Assembly: GCA_947579665.1 (NCBI GenBank)
Contig: OX388350.1
Span: 89,423,152-89,487,151, forward strand
Reading direction: 5' to 3'
Origin: Sympetrum striolatum
Taxonomy: Eukaryota > Arthropoda > Insecta > Odonata > Libellulidae
DNA: 64,000 bases
Part shown: piece after piece, positions 21,301 to 33,868 of the stretch
Position numbering within the stretch: the stretch's first letter is position 1
How the letters are laid out: each line of letters opens with the position of its first letter
The notes under the pieces: generated by a model
Seen by the model: the letters and a program-made list of their open reading frames with translations, nothing else
Database searches by the model: none
Told to the model about the DNA's origin: nothing
Made by a program: the position numbers and the translations under genes

Positions 21301-23574
21301 TATAAAACAATAGTCGTTAATCATGGCCTTAAAATAATTGAATAATTTTGTCCAATTTTATTTAGATATTTCCAAAGTATCCTAGACTTAAACCTATTTA
21401 CTCTAAAATTGATAACCCTATGTTGATTCATTACCTATAAGGTCCTGTTAATATATTGAAGTAGTCAGTTTTCCGTGTGCCTATCCAACAACATCCAAAG
21501 ATTTCTAATTTTTTGTCCACAGCCGTTGGGGTTCAATGCACATAGGTACTGCATTGCTTAGTCCCACATTAAGTTGACCTTAACTAAAGCTGACTTATGA
21601 TCTTCATCTGCATGCTCGTAGGAGATGTTTGCTTTTGTTGACCATCTCTTTCTAATGCCATCTATGGTTATTGTATCTCTGCTGCGAATAAAGCTTCAAA
21701 TGCTCTCAAATATTTATTATAATTTTCATACTTTGGATTAAGTTTTAGCATATAGCTAGTTTAGTTAAGTTATCACACGTTAATTTACAATAAGGAAATT
21801 TTCCTACCTTTTAGGATCATTAGCGACCAATATCCCTTGCTTTTCCAATGTAGTCAGCATCAAACACATGACAATGGAGCTAAATATCATTTTTTTCTTG
21901 GTGGTTAAACGTTATGGCCAGTACGTTGAAAAAATTTCAAGTCTGTGACACTTATGAAATATGGTCACAATTTTAATCCCCTATGAATGAATGAGTCAGT
22001 GAATGTATAATTAGGTATAAATGGATAAACATCTAAATGTAATAGGTAGGAGATGGATTAACACATACAACTTTAATTCGTAATCATCATAAAGTCATGT
22101 TTGATACACCACTCTGTGTTACAAGTGCCTCAATGAGGCCATGGCAGTGGGCGATGATGCATATTCGGACAAGACCACACTTGCTCTTGCACGCAAAGTT
22201 CCCAAAACGGCATGTGGAAAAACTACTACTAAATTGTGGACCCATAACCTTGTGCCCAAAGCAGTGCGGAGCTTGTGTTAAAAATTTAATGTACTCAAAC
22301 CAAACTAGCTAGGCATACTCTATGCTCCAAAGGACTGGATACACAAAGAATATATTTCAATGAATTTCTATGAACCTATTATTTTCCCATTAGAAGTTCT
22401 ATTGGAAATGGATACGTTGCCAATTAAGAATAGCAATTACGCAACTGAAAAGAATAATAATCATCACTTACTAAGGAAATTTTTAAAATTTGGAGTCATA
22501 ATTTTCCTTCAGTAAGGGTTTGTTAGAAAAATGGAACACATTACATCGTAAGTATCAACCCATTTTCAGTAAAAATACATAATTAATATTGTAAATCACA
22601 ATAGTTCTGTGTAACAATATGCAGGTATTTTATGGTAACCTATAATATGACAAACATATACCAAAATTGATATCATTAATTATTTATTTATATTTGTTAT
22701 TGCATATATTCTAAATGTATTTTATAATTTTAAAATTCTATATTGGAACATTAAAATATCCAGACCAATACGTGGGTAAAACCTTACCATGAAAAGGAAA
22801 CCACTGTTCAAATGCGATGAACTTCTGCCCCTATCAAAAACACCAATAATAACAATCAAAACGAGAGCAAGGAAAACACCTACATGTCATCAAAACGCTA
22901 TTTTTGGATACTTAAGAAGTAGCTCCAATGCATCACAAAAAAAATCTGATGTGGCCAGCACATGAATTTCTTCATGTATAATATGTCAATATTAATTTAC
23001 GACAGTATTTTCAAAATCTATATTCAAACTAAACTTGGAAGATAAGTGATTAATTTATATCATAATATCTTTTACGTCACAAACATTATAAGTAATGTTT
23101 TTGGGGACATGTTTGATGAAATAATGAAATTACATTTTCAAAAACTTTTATATACAATCGTATATACCTAAATATATTATTTTTTTGAGATATTTTACAA
23201 AAACAGACGTTTGTTTCCAAGAATAAAATAAGCTCAACTTCCGGTTAAACCATTTGCTCCAAAAAATAATCAACTCTGTCAGCACACCACAGTATATATG
23301 TGAAGTTTAGTACTAATAGGGGTAATAGTTTTCACATTAGAGCGCCCACAAGCACACACACACACAAACTTCTTTCCAAAAATGGTCAGAAGGTATTCTA
23401 GGGACCCCAAAACATGTATTTCCATTAAATCTCGAAGTCAATTTTTTTCATGAAAACAGTACTTTTTATACTATGAATATGGAGAAAGTAAAAATCCAAA
23501 TAGTATGAAGGAATGGACACTAAAATACATTGCATATTGTATGTTAGCAATAACAAAAGTGTAAAATACTCTAC
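18303..23574. repeat. Array unit 4 (5.27 kb, long form, nearly identical to unit 3)
   Basis: A point-for-point copy of unit 3, offset by about 5272 bp. Translated segments at 13820 and 19092 are identical, as are those at 15503 and 20776. Differences are scattered single bases, for example near 20049 and 20475. This indicates very recent duplication, gene conversion or a duplicated assembly block. Confidence 0.9.
21242..21890 (-). CDS. Candidate small secreted-peptide gene, unit 4 copy (2 exons)
   Basis: Exon 1 is 21890-21808 and exon 2 is 21299-21242, with the same splice sites and phase as the unit 3 copy. Exon 2 is identical. Exon 1 differs by one residue after the leader (GILVAND instead of GISVAND), caused by an A at 21829 on the plus strand. 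Because the two units are almost identical, this copy gives no independent evidence of selection. Confidence 0.38.
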
Positions 23575-26500
23575 CACTATTCAAAGAGTCTAAACAATTT
23601 TGTTTACAGACCACTCATCATCATTTCCACTTCCATTATTTCATTGAATTTAAGAAAAAGAAATCCAACAAAGCAAACCAAATGACAGCTTAAATGTAGT
23701 GTAACCACAAGAATGATCATGGAAATAAATCAGATTTCCAAAATACATCCCACAATCTTCGTCTATGATCTCCATTTGGAAATATTCGTATAACTTTAAT
23801 AAAATCTGCTAGTTAAGATGGCTGATTTCAATGAAAATTGACGATATTCGTAATTCAAGTTGTATAACAGAACATATTGACAGTAATTGCAATATTATAT
23901 CTAAATATATATTATAACTCAATTAAGGCATGCAATATATATAAACAAATTATGAACTCCCCAGAATATTATGATCATGTAACCCCGAATCAAGCATAGA
24001 GCAATATGAAAGGAAAAGCCAGAGCAAACATATTTTGAAAGGACAGGATTTAACAGTACTCAAACAGAACTAATGGAAAGCCACAACAATTCAACAGAGG
24101 ACAACTGGAGCAAGAGCTTATGAAAAAAATGGCTTGTTTTCCCCATCACACATCCTAAATCCACTTTATCATCCTTGAAACCCAATTAACTTATCATTAC
24201 CGATGTAAAACATAAATTGACATCATTTAACACCATTGAAACTTGATCAAAGAAATAAATAGGTCAAACATTGTTTTGGAAAACTTAGAGACGCATTTCA
24301 AAACAATGAATTGAAAAAAATATATGTAATAATATCTTACTCTGAAGCCACCCTTAAAGCACTCAGTGGCTGCCGTAATACTTCCCTTGCCCTCCACAGG
24401 AGCCATGGAGAGGCCTCGTCCATTCTTCCAACGAATTTATCAGCAATGTGGTGTCCCTCTTAAGCAAATGGCCCATACTGTAGACAGTAGTTGTCCATTT
24501 CCACCATTCTCCACTATACTTCCAAGCTGGAACACTCTGGAGCTTCTCGTATTATTTGAGGAAATTCAGTGCATATTCTATACATGAATAATAGGACAAA
24601 CACATAATATGTTAAATATAATATACATGCCAATTGATATTCCAGTAATAAGAGAAGATCCTGTTCGCTTTTTACAAGGCAGTAAATAAGGCAATGACAA
24701 TTTTGGATGCTTAGTGCTACACCTATATTGAAATGAGGATCTTTGAAATGATTATAGAGTTACCTTAGATTATTCAAGAGGAGAGCCTGCACGAACCTTC
24801 ACAAACTAACCTGTAGTATCTGGTTCAACAATTTCTACCACATCTCAGCTTGGTAGTAGGTGATGGTTATTGAGTCAAGATCAATAGTTACAGAATGACT
24901 TATGTTGCCAGAGCAATTTAGAATGTGCTGCTTTTCTTATGCATTTTACCTTTTTCCTCTTCCATAGGTAGGTTCAGGTGGATATTTTAAGGTAGGTAAA
25001 CCAGTACACCTTTATCAATAATGTTTTTATAAGCACCCCATTTCTGAAAGGTTAGAAAAGAGACCATTTATATTCAATTAAAAAATTTTAATCATAAAAA
25101 TTATTAGTTTCTAATGATAATCAGATACCAATACTTAAAAAATATATTCTAAAATCTTCAGAAAAACATACCATATTTTGCGATCACCAATTGGGAATGC
25201 ATTGGAATCACTCCATCCAACGATAATCTCAAAAAAGATGCCCTATTCAAAGCGCATGCAGACCACTCAGCAGGAGGGTTAGGGGGGAGATTTTAAGGTA
25301 CGTAAACCAGTTTTCCTTTATCAATAATGTATTTATAAGTACACCATTCCTGAAAGGTTAGAAAAAAGATCATTAATATTCAATTAAAAAATTTTAATCA
25401 TAAAAATTATTATTTTCTAATTATATTCAGATACCAATACTTAAAAAATGTATTCTAAAATCTTAAGAAAAACATACCTTATTTTGCCATCACCAATTGA
25501 GAATGCATTGGAATCACTCCATCCAACGATAATCTCTAATAAGATGCCAACCTCAAAGTGCATCGATTATTAAAACGTCTCACTAAACATGAGAGGTCAG
25601 ATCAGACCCTCTTCATGAAATCTTCAAGTTTAAGTCCCATAATGGGCAGAACTTCTCTATCAAGAGAGGCAAAATGCCTTTCGGTGACGAGAATTGTATC
25701 TGCAAATGGTATCTCTCTTTTGATAGCTACCAGAAAGTCTTGAAGGGCAAAACATCTCAATCGGAATCCTGATCGTCGATGAGAATATTATTTTGCCAAA
25801 GGTAGCTTTCTATTGAGTGATACCATGAGGTACGCAGACCCTCTTTCCATGGGCAGAACCTCTCAAACAGGAGAGGCATTACACCTCCCCTGAAGAGAAC
25901 TGTATTCTGAAAATGGTAGCTTTCATTTGAGAGCTACCCCGTGGTACCCAGACCCACTCGATGGGCAGAATCTCTCGACCTGGGGATGGCATCACACCAC
26001 TCCATAGTGAGAATTTTATTCTGCTAGGGTAGCTCTCTTTTGAAGTTACCAGAAGACAAGCAGACCTCTCCATATGGGTACCTATAAAACAATAGTCGTT
26101 AATTATGGCCTTAAAATAATTGAATAATTTTGTCTAATTTTATTTAGATATTTCCAAAGTATCCTAGACTTAAACCTATTTACTCTAAAATTGGTAACCC
26201 TAGGTTGATTCATTACCTATAAGGTCCTGTTAATGTATTGAAGAAGTAGTCAGTTTTCCGTGTGCCTATCCAACAACATCCAAAGATTTCTAATTTTTTG
26301 TCCACAGCCGTTGGGGTTCAATGCACATAGGTACTGCATTGCTTAGTCCCACATTAAGTAGACCTCAACTAACGCTGACTTATGATCTTCATCTGCGTGC
26401 TCGTAGGAGTTGTTTGCTTATGTTGACCATCTCTTTCTAATGCCATCAATGGTTATTGTATCTGTGCAGCGAATTAAGCTTCAAATGCACTCAAATATTT

Positions 26501-26650
26501 ATTATAATTTTCAAACTTTTTTAGAAGTCTTATCATAAAGCTAGTTTAGTTTAGTTATCACACGTTAATTTACTATATAGAAATTTGCTTACCTTTCCGC
26601 ATCATTAGTGACCGATATCACTCCTTTTCCATCATTATTAGTGAGAGAAC
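23575..26650. repeat. Array unit 5 (partial long form)
   Basis: Follows unit 4 but carries a deletion of about 490 bp: the first internal 0.8-kb copy is truncated at about 25257, where text jumps to GCAGACCACTCAGCAGG. Similarity to the other units fades between about 26.45 and 26.65 kb, where the signal-peptide exon homologue is strongly altered. This is the right end of the array. Confidence 0.85.
26024..26640 (-). pseudogene. Secreted-peptide gene homologue, unit 5 (exon 1 decayed)
   Basis: Exon 2 (26081-26024) is intact with its TATAG acceptor. The exon 1 equivalent near 26640-26593 retains a GTAAGC donor and the text encoding ISVTNDAE. A 1-nt difference upstream puts the leader out of frame and the hydrophobic leader is replaced. 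This is the 5'-most copy in the direction of transcription and lies at the array edge. Confidence 0.4.
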
Positions 26651-28200
26651 ATCACACAGTTTACCAACGCATTAATCAGCTGGAAATTATTTCTTAGCAT
26701 TTAGTGTCATGCAGGAGGAAAAGATTTAAGAACAGTTTCAAAGACATTAACATATTTCTTGACATTCCGTAAGGAGAGACCTTGATCAGTACAATTATTC
26801 ACTCATACCTTTGTATTTTTCATTTCATCACGGCCATGATCAAGACTGGGACGAAAGAAAATGAGAGAGATATATTTTTCTGTATCCTGTACCACATGAC
26901 AAATGAAAACAGTTCATTCATCGGAGTATGATAGCAGGAACAAAGGAGAGTAATTGAAGTAAAAATAGAAGGAAAGCGAGGAAGGGCAAAAACAGGAATG
27001 GGGATTGTAGATTACGTAAAAAAGGGCTGAAGTTACATGCAAATGAAAGAAGATGACCAGGATCAACTACTTTGAAAAGTTTGCAATTGACTTAAGCCAG
27101 AAGTTATAAATTAACTCTTGTTGCAAAGAGTTATTGCTTAATAAAATGTTATGGCATACAAACTAAAGGAAAACTAAAATCTGATATATTGATAGTGATT
27201 TCCTAAGGCTAATTGAGACAAACGGATACAGGGAATCATGAAATCAATACAGAGGAATATAGAATGGACTAGATTATCCTACAACTAACTATGTTTGCTA
27301 GTAAAACTTCACAATCCTTAAAACCATAATTGGAAAAGATGGAAAAGAATAGTTATTGAACCGTAATATTATAATAATTTTGTAGTAAGAACGAAATAAC
27401 ATTCATGTTATGTTCTATTAATATTTATTTGTTATTATTTCTCTAAATACTAACAATTTTTAGAGGAAATATTAAGGTCAACGAATGCGACAAAGGTCGG
27501 CAAATTATAAAATGAAAAATATATGAAATGCGCAGAAGAAAATCAAAGGAATTGGGTATTTTAATAGTGAAGCCTGTAATGTTGTGCTCACTACCTAAGT
27601 AAATGCACTTACTTTAAGGAATCAGCTGTCTCGTAACCTAGGACGTGACTTTCTCTTACGACTGAGTTTCACTTTCCACGTCGGCGAGGGAAATCAGCAG
27701 AGTACTGATAAAGAAAAACATCCCAGTTACTGGTCACCTGTAAATAAATATTTGCTTTAATTAAGTTGCTATACGAATTGTCAGTTCACAGTTATTACTA
27801 TTATTAATATAAATTGATAATTATGTACAAGGACTTATTAAATTTTCAATACAACATTATTATCATTACATGAGTAAAACTTGCCTGAAATCGGCTTACG
27901 CGATTAAAATTCATGATTGAATTAAATGTATTGAAAGTGATGTACTCATTTTGTTACAAACAAGAATAAAATCTATTGATTTAATATAATTAGAATGACA
28001 AATCTAAAAGGAATGAAAATTTTATTTTATATATGGCATGAATAAGAATACAGTAGAGTACACAAAATACAGAATAATAATGTTAACAGTTATCGTGACT
28101 TGGCACAATGCACTTTTGTATAATAAAAAATTATCACAAATGGTCATCATATGGTTTGCTAAAATATATTACAGATTATAGTATTTAGGTAACTATATTC
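26651..28200. other. AT-rich stretch with one exon candidate
   Basis: Unique-looking DNA right of the tandem array. Apart from the signal-peptide exon candidate at 27721-27660 I see no repeat, RNA gene or coding segment that can be supported. Confidence 0.5.
27660..27721 (-). CDS. Candidate first exon with signal peptide
   Basis: The ATG at 27721 opens MFFFISTLLISLADVESETQ, a short positively neutral but strongly hydrophobic leader with a plausible cleavage after the SLA or DVES segment. It ends CAGTC|GTAAGAG, a good donor in phase 2. Upstream on the same strand is a TATTTATTTACAG text, so it could alternatively be part of an internal exon. It is upstream, in the direction of transcription, of the tandem array, whose repeated exon also encodes a leader. 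No partner exon in the right phase was found before the array. Confidence 0.3.
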
Positions 28201-28204
28201 AGAT

Positions 28205-29530
28205 TCAATGAAGTTAGTAATTATTTGTACCACTGGCATCACTGCTGGGTTTTTAAAATCCCGAAATCCCTTATGGTTACAATTGCCATGATATCTCAGC
28301 AGAAGATACGTAAAGAAAAGTTTTTAAAAAGGCACTTGCAAAACTCGTTCCTAAGTAGTTACTGAAAGTTTCAGAATACTTAATAGTGATCGATTTTAAA
28401 CGTATAACGAATTATTAATTCCTAACCATCGTATCCAAAAAGACACACGACCGAATTACTTTTTTCTTCTAAAAGTCGGCAAGTGATACGTTAAAATTTA
28501 AATCGATTATACAGTAGGCTTTTAGGAACAACCACTTCTTGTTTTCTCCGAGTACCGGGGAAAAAACAAGGAGCGCCGACAACCACGTTTTTCTGAGATA
28601 TTAAACCTCCAACTCATTAGCAACCATGTAACAAATTTTCATTCTTTACATATGAATTAATTTGTACTACCGAAAAGAAGAAATACTACAAAACTAAAAT
28701 GACCTTAGAGTAGAGAATACTTTGATAGTCACTTCTTGGCTAATAAATATTTACGCCACTGGAATCGACACTGAATTTGAAATTTCGAATTCCGTTAGGG
28801 TTCCCGTTGGCGAAATCTCGCCAGAAACTGGAAAATATTTTAAAACGTATATTGAAAATGCGTTCCTTAATATTTATTTAAATTTACAGAACACCCATTA
28901 ATTACGGATGAAAAAGCAGCAACTAATTCTTGATTCCTAGACAAAAATCAAAAATGATAAGCGACTGAATTACTCGGGAAAATTCTTCTAGAAGTGATCT
29001 TCGGCAATTGATAAGTTAAAATTTTAATCGACAATTCATGAAAAAGAATATTTTGAAATTGTGATATTGAAAGCAGGAGTAAAGAGGTAGTTTTGTGGAC
29101 GAAGGTCAATGTATGGGAAAGTGCTTCAGTATCTCAAACAAACAGCTTTACGGTGACGCTTGGTTTCCACTGAATTACAGTTATTTAATCACTGTATTAT
29201 GTTGTAACATGTATTACATAATAGAAAGATCGCGCGGCGCATACGACAGGAATAAATTCAGTAATTGGATACATAGTAAAGAAGCTGTTACCTTATAAGT
29301 GTTATAATAAATAATCACTTAAAGTATGTATTGATAAATCTATGTGACGTAATGCAATTTGAACTCCCGATGTCCGTTACCGTTGGTGACTTCTCGTGTA
29401 GAACTCGAAAGGTCTTTAACGAGATTTTAAACCTCATTAAAAGCCTTCCAACCTTAAACCCAACCTTAAAAACCTTCAATTCATTAAAAGCCGTGTTCTA
29501 AATTTTGTTTCATGAAATCAGAATTATTAA
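28205..29530. repeat. Degenerate ~0.55-kb tandem repeats
   Basis: Three diverged copies are seen at about 28205-28540, 28735-29060 and 29330-29530. Shared texts are RCCACTGGMATC, AATCCCGAAATCCCTTA / AATTCCGTTAGGGTTCCCGTTGG / CTCCCGATGTCCGTTACCGTTGG, and CGACCGAATTACT...TCTTCTARAAGT. The same family is present in reverse orientation at about 58.14-58.52 and 60.00-60.37 kb. Confidence 0.6.
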
Positions 29531-29689
29531 AAAATATTTACTTCCAATAAACCTGAGGCGTGCATGAGGGAAATAATTGGAACAGTTTCAAAGTTAATGA
29601 GTTATTCACGGCTCCAGCAACGAATATTTTGCAAAGGCATAAAACGAAACGTCAATAGAATCACACAAGGCATATTCGCTTATTGGATC

Positions 29690-30010
29690 ACAGGTGAGCT
29701 TAACGAACGATGACTTTGCTTATTAAATGATTACTAAACTTAGCACATAATAACTAAGCTTAGCATGTGATAACTTCTTTTCTTAAGTGATAATTCCGCT
29801 TAGGAGATAATAACTCCGCTTCTCAAGCAATAACTTAGCTTAAGACTTAGTAAATAATAATTCTAAAAATTGTAACTTATATTTTTAAGTGAAAGCTCTG
29901 CTTAGCAAATGATAATTCCGCTTACAAAATGACAACTTCTCAACTTAAGAGATAACTTCGCTTTTACGTGAAAACTACGTAAAGCAAATGATAATAATAA
30001 CTTCTCTGAT
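29690..30010. repeat. Degenerate minisatellite, ~22-25 bp period
   Basis: Repeated variants of GATAACTTCGCTTAAGWAAT, for example TGATAATTCCGCTTAGGAGA, TAATAACTCCGCTTCTCAAG and GATAACTTCTTTTCTTAAGT. At least ten irregular units are visible. No coding content. Confidence 0.75.
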
Positions 30011-30094
30011 GGAAATTAAAAGACCCCAATTACATCCATTTAAAAAATGATTGCTACCTACAAAGACACACAACCATTCCCTAGCCAGAAAATT

Positions 30095-30175
30095 CCAACT
30101 TGCCGGGGTTCGAACCCGAGACCTTTGCGTTGGCGTAGCTAGCGCGCTAATCACTTCGTCACCGCAGCAGGCAAC
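30095..30175 (-). repeat. tRNA-like element (SINE head or tRNA pseudogene)
   Basis: On the minus strand, GAAGTGATTAGCGCGC resembles a pol III A box and GTCTCGGGTTCGAACCCCGG a B box with a good T-arm. The two ends do not pair as an acceptor stem, so a functional tRNA is unlikely. A tRNA-derived SINE remnant fits best. Confidence 0.5.
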
Positions 30176-30179
30176 TTAT

Positions 30180-33100
30180 TTAATCTGAGATTCCCTAAGA
30201 ACAGAAAAGCGAATGTAATTTCCCGAACATTGAAATTCCTGCTCATTCAAGACAACTATTCGCCGAAAATATTTTCATCGCGATAGAATATCGATGAATC
30301 ACATAAATAAGCATAGACTTAGTAAGAATCTTCATTACGCGCAAACTTTCTCTCTTGGAATTTTTTCACTTGGAAGTGATATATTTCGTATTAATGTCTA
30401 ACGAAACATCGGAAATATCATCTCTTGGCATTTGAGATTCCCTTAGAACACACAATTTTTCCGCGTCAGTAAAAAATCCAATAATTTGAATTTCCGAATG
30501 TTCAATCTCCTGCAAGCTCATTCGGGAAAAATCATTCACAGAAATATTCCGTGTCATGATAGATTAGCAATAGATAGATTAAGTGCATTGCAACCAAATA
30601 CACTATGCTTTTAACATATATCTGCACTTCAAAAGTATAAACATAACGAAAAAGATTCAAATTCTTACCGTTACTCCGGAAGTGAACCACCACGACCTTT
30701 CCCCCACGAAGTCTCACTGGTAACTGCAAATTTTGTCACAGAAAACCATTACAAAAGAGAAGCTGCGTTCTGATTGGTGGAAATTTGTTTTCCCCCACCC
30801 CTACCGCCGTCAACCGTTACATTTAAAATCACCAAAAATAATGAAAATAATTATATGTTGATTTTAAATAACAGAGTTTTGTTTAAATAATTACATTTTT
30901 GAAACTGGAATTAATTGTAAAAAAACTACTTTTAACTATAAGCGAGTTCTATAATAACCTCGAAGTTAACGATGTCTGGTATTAACTGGGTTAGGATAAA
31001 CGCTACGAAAAGAATCGTATTGAGATAAGCATCTTAGTTAGAGTATGGAAATATACTCCAATTCAAAATTAAATTAAGTTGACAGTCGTAAAGTGAGTAA
31101 ATATCCTTTTGGTTAACACTTATAAAGTCCCATTCTCACTTTATCGGAAATTGCATGGATTCAAATATCGGATTGATCGTCAAGAGAACTGCTTGTTTAT
31201 AATATCAAAAATTTTGGAAAATTTACGTACATTTTGTTAAAATGCTCGAGAGAAAGTTTCGAAAACGACCAAAATAATAATCTTCGTTCAATTTATGTTC
31301 TTTTGGTGCTTGTCTCGACTCAGCACGACCATACCTTCTAATTTAATTCTTCAAAAGAAATGAAGCCTGCAAACGATAAAAGAGAAGTTTAGGTGAATTT
31401 ATTATGGAAAACTGTTTGAGCGATCTTGGTTCGAACCCAGAAAAAGTATCGAACCAAAATAAATCGGCACTTCGTTCCTGATCTCGAAGAATACTTCTGC
31501 AAATTTTTAGCTGGTTCGGACAAACGCTGTGGACTCTAATCGATGACAAACACTGAATTTCTACTTTACAAATAAGGTTAGTATTTAGTTAAAATATTCC
31601 CCTAAATCAACGTTTCAAGCGAGTGCAATCTTTAAGGCGATCAGTGATCATATTATGACACACGTTTTTAAATAATCCCACCTCTCTCTATCTGATTAAC
31701 ACACGGAGTTATGAATGTTTCATTGGGAAATTGATTCCTCTATTTGAATCGATAACACCGTACACGACTTTGAGTAGCGACATAAAATAACAACATTCTG
31801 GAAGGAATACTAAAGAAATGAATGCTATGGTAACGGAAAATGGGAACTCCAGCACGATGAACAAAACCATCCCAAAACTTTTCCAATCGATAGTTTAAAT
31901 CGGTATTTGCAACCCAATCTCACACTATATTGAAATAATACCAAAGTTTGTTAATGCACGACTTGTATTATGCATGTCATTCGATAATTCTACCTTCCAC
32001 GCCCCTCAATAACACGTTCATCGGAGAAAGATCGATTTCGTAAAGGATTGCTCCCGTATAATTATTACTTTCGAATAGAAGAAGATATTCCAAACCATAG
32101 AAGCTGTACGGCATGTCATTCACTGGCACATGTTGCACAATCCAAGGAACCAGGTTCGATCTTCCAGCAGAACTCTCAATTCCACTCCCTGGTTATTATA
32201 ACTACCACACCACTCACAAACACTCGGAATATTTAAATATATTCACTACGAAACGTAATAAATTATACTTTTTAGTCGGCACAACCACATGGAAGTCATA
32301 CATTCGTAGAAACAGAATCAATCCTTGCACTCACCGTACTTCGCTTCGCTACTCGCGATTCTTCTAAAAATAGAAGACAGTCCAACAAAGCGTTTCCGAA
32401 GGTGACATCGTCATTAGTAATGACCTAGTGATTTCGAAAGCTAAGGAAGAATTGCCGATTTTTAAGAGATGCAAACCTTTCTTTCAGACGTTTTCAGGTA
32501 GGAAATAGCTATGAATAAAATTAGGCATTTCGCTGATATCGTACTTACTCCACCACTTAATCTGAACCGTTCTTCTTGACCATTATCCCAACTTCTCTTC
32601 TCCCCATTGATTCTATGTCTCAAATTTTGCAGCAAATACACTTTTATCAATCGTGAATTAAACACTTCGCTCCATAGGAAAATGTTTACTAAACAAAACA
32701 GTATTACATTATATTATGTGTCAGCTGATCTTGGAGGCACGCTGTGAAACCATGGTCGATCTATATAATACGGTGTAGTTAAGTAAACGGATTCCAATTT
32801 TGCTAGAAGATTTCACAGGAGCAGAATATACACCACAAACCATCCTTATCTCATCCATTAAACTCGCTTCTCCCTTGCATGAAATGACAACGCTTCAAGT
32901 TGCCTTCCGAAAATTCCGGAACTGTCGGAACTCGATGTTCTTTCTTTCCTCGTCTGACTGACGTAACTTCAAATTCAAATGCATTGGGAAATGGTCTACT
33001 GTACAATCGAAAGAATTTTCAAAGTGCCTCAAAATTTCTCGTCTTTGTGAAGTTGATTTGTTTGAAAGAAGTCCTTTTCCTCTAGATTTCTGTATTTTAC
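30180..33100. other. Non-coding stretch with diverged duplicates
   Basis: A diverged direct repeat is present at about 30180-30320 and 30420-30600 (GATTCCCTWAGAACASA... GAATWTTCCGAAYATT... CTGCWAGCTCATTCR). Around 30760-30800 the text CTGATTGGTGG plus a C-rich run resembles the CCAAT/C-rich promoter-like segments of the inverted repeat arms (40.01 and 43.06 kb) and may be a third diverged copy. ORFs of 60-84 codons here have no splice support and no recognisable product. Confidence 0.4.
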
Positions 33101-33149
33101 CTGTGTTTCGTTAGAGTATACGTACGGGAAACATACATGAAGAATGTTT

Positions 33150-33430
33150 ATCGACAGTTGAAAGCCTCGACTCGACTCCCAGCAATATCGTAAATCAAGT
33201 GTCGAAAAATGTGTTGTTCCAAATCTGTGATCGAAAAATTCCCAAGGAGATACTTCTGATGATTCATTGATTTCGTGCTGCAGTTCACGGGAATTGGGAA
33301 TCCTTTGATCAAGTTACAATAGCAAAATGCAGGATTCTACTGTAAGTACAATGACATGGTGCATTGATTTGAATCTAGATGCATGTGAATATGAAATTTC
33401 ACCTCGTGGGTAAGCTAAGAGTGGTTCTAC
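33150..33430 (+). repeat. Direct repeat paired with 41.87-42.16 kb, containing an ATG exon
   Basis: The text GTGTCGAAAAATGTGTTGTTCCAAATCTGYGAT... ATTGATTTCGTGCTGCAG... CAAAATGCAGG... TGAATATGAAATTTCACCTCG recurs, diverged, at about 41870-42160. Within it, ATGCAGGATTCTACT|GTAAGTAC at 33327 parallels ATGCAATATTTGAAA|GTAAGTAC at 42031: same start, same 15-nt length, same donor. A duplicated first exon (MQDST / MQYLK) is the simplest reading. Downstream exons are unknown. Confidence 0.45.
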
Positions 33431-33670
33431 TTGGCTCTCTGATATTAGAATTCACAGCGAATTTAGTAACCTATTCTGAAATGCTGTATGATAATGTAGA
33501 ATTGATTGAAATGCTTGCAATAAACAATACGACTTGCCGAGGTAGCTTAAGTAACACCAATCAAAGATTTGAGTGAGTGGGAACTTTTTAAATTCATCCA
33601 ACAAACCGATCTATTCACCGATGCATTTACGATGCTTTCCACCAATGTCCATCGCTGAGATTAATTCCCG

Positions 33671-33868
33671 ATGAAGAGCCGCAGGGTTCTGACGACATTA
33701 GCGGGACATTCAAATGTGAATAACCTCATTAAAAAGCCAGTAAATGGAAACTTACAAATAAAACGTATTTATAATGCAAAAAAACGATGCGATTATATAT
33801 TTTCACCTGAGTTTAAGGAATTATGGAGATGGGACAAATTGCAAATGCAACGGGAGCAATCTAGTTAA
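33671..33868 (+). pseudogene. Unidentified coding remnant in the outer left arm
   Basis: An open frame of 65 codons, MKSRRVLTTLAGHSNVNN, LIKKPVNGNLQIKRIYNAKK, RCDYIFSPEFKELWRWDK, with a natural-looking composition (basic and aromatic residues). The equivalent right-arm segment (about 49340-49140, minus strand) is recognisable but disrupted. No family is recognised. The start is uncertain because no upstream splice site was identified. Confidence 0.3.

Larger units (their letters stand above)
7140..26650. repeat. Tandem array of 2.63-kb and 5.27-kb units
   Basis: The landmark AAATCCAACAAAGCAAA recurs at about 7865, 10496, 13117, 18389 and 23661, giving spacings of about 2631, 2621, 5272 and 5272 bp. 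A second landmark (ATGTTTGATACACCACTCTG) is at 8925, 11555, 16824 and 22097. Units 1 and 2 are short. Units 3 and 4 are long because about 2.65 kb (13.74-16.39 kb in unit 3) lies at a point where the short units read straight through, between TTGGAAAACTT and ATTGTATCTCTGCTGC. Unit 5 is partial and decays at about 26.65 kb. A strongly diverged leading piece (7.14-7.78 kb) precedes unit 1. Units 3 and 4 are nearly identical; units 1 and 2 are more diverged. Confidence 0.95.

Noticed and set aside
7140..26650. CRISPR-like or prokaryotic repeat system
   Set aside because: Units are kilobases long with no short-repeat/unique-spacer alternation. The window is plainly eukaryotic.
30095..30175. Functional tRNA gene on the minus strand
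   Set aside because: Good B box, but the ends do not form an acceptor stem.
31343..32665. Several 60-84-codon ORFs between 31 and 33 kb
   Set aside because: No splice context, no paralogue and no family resemblance. Chance ORFs are as likely.
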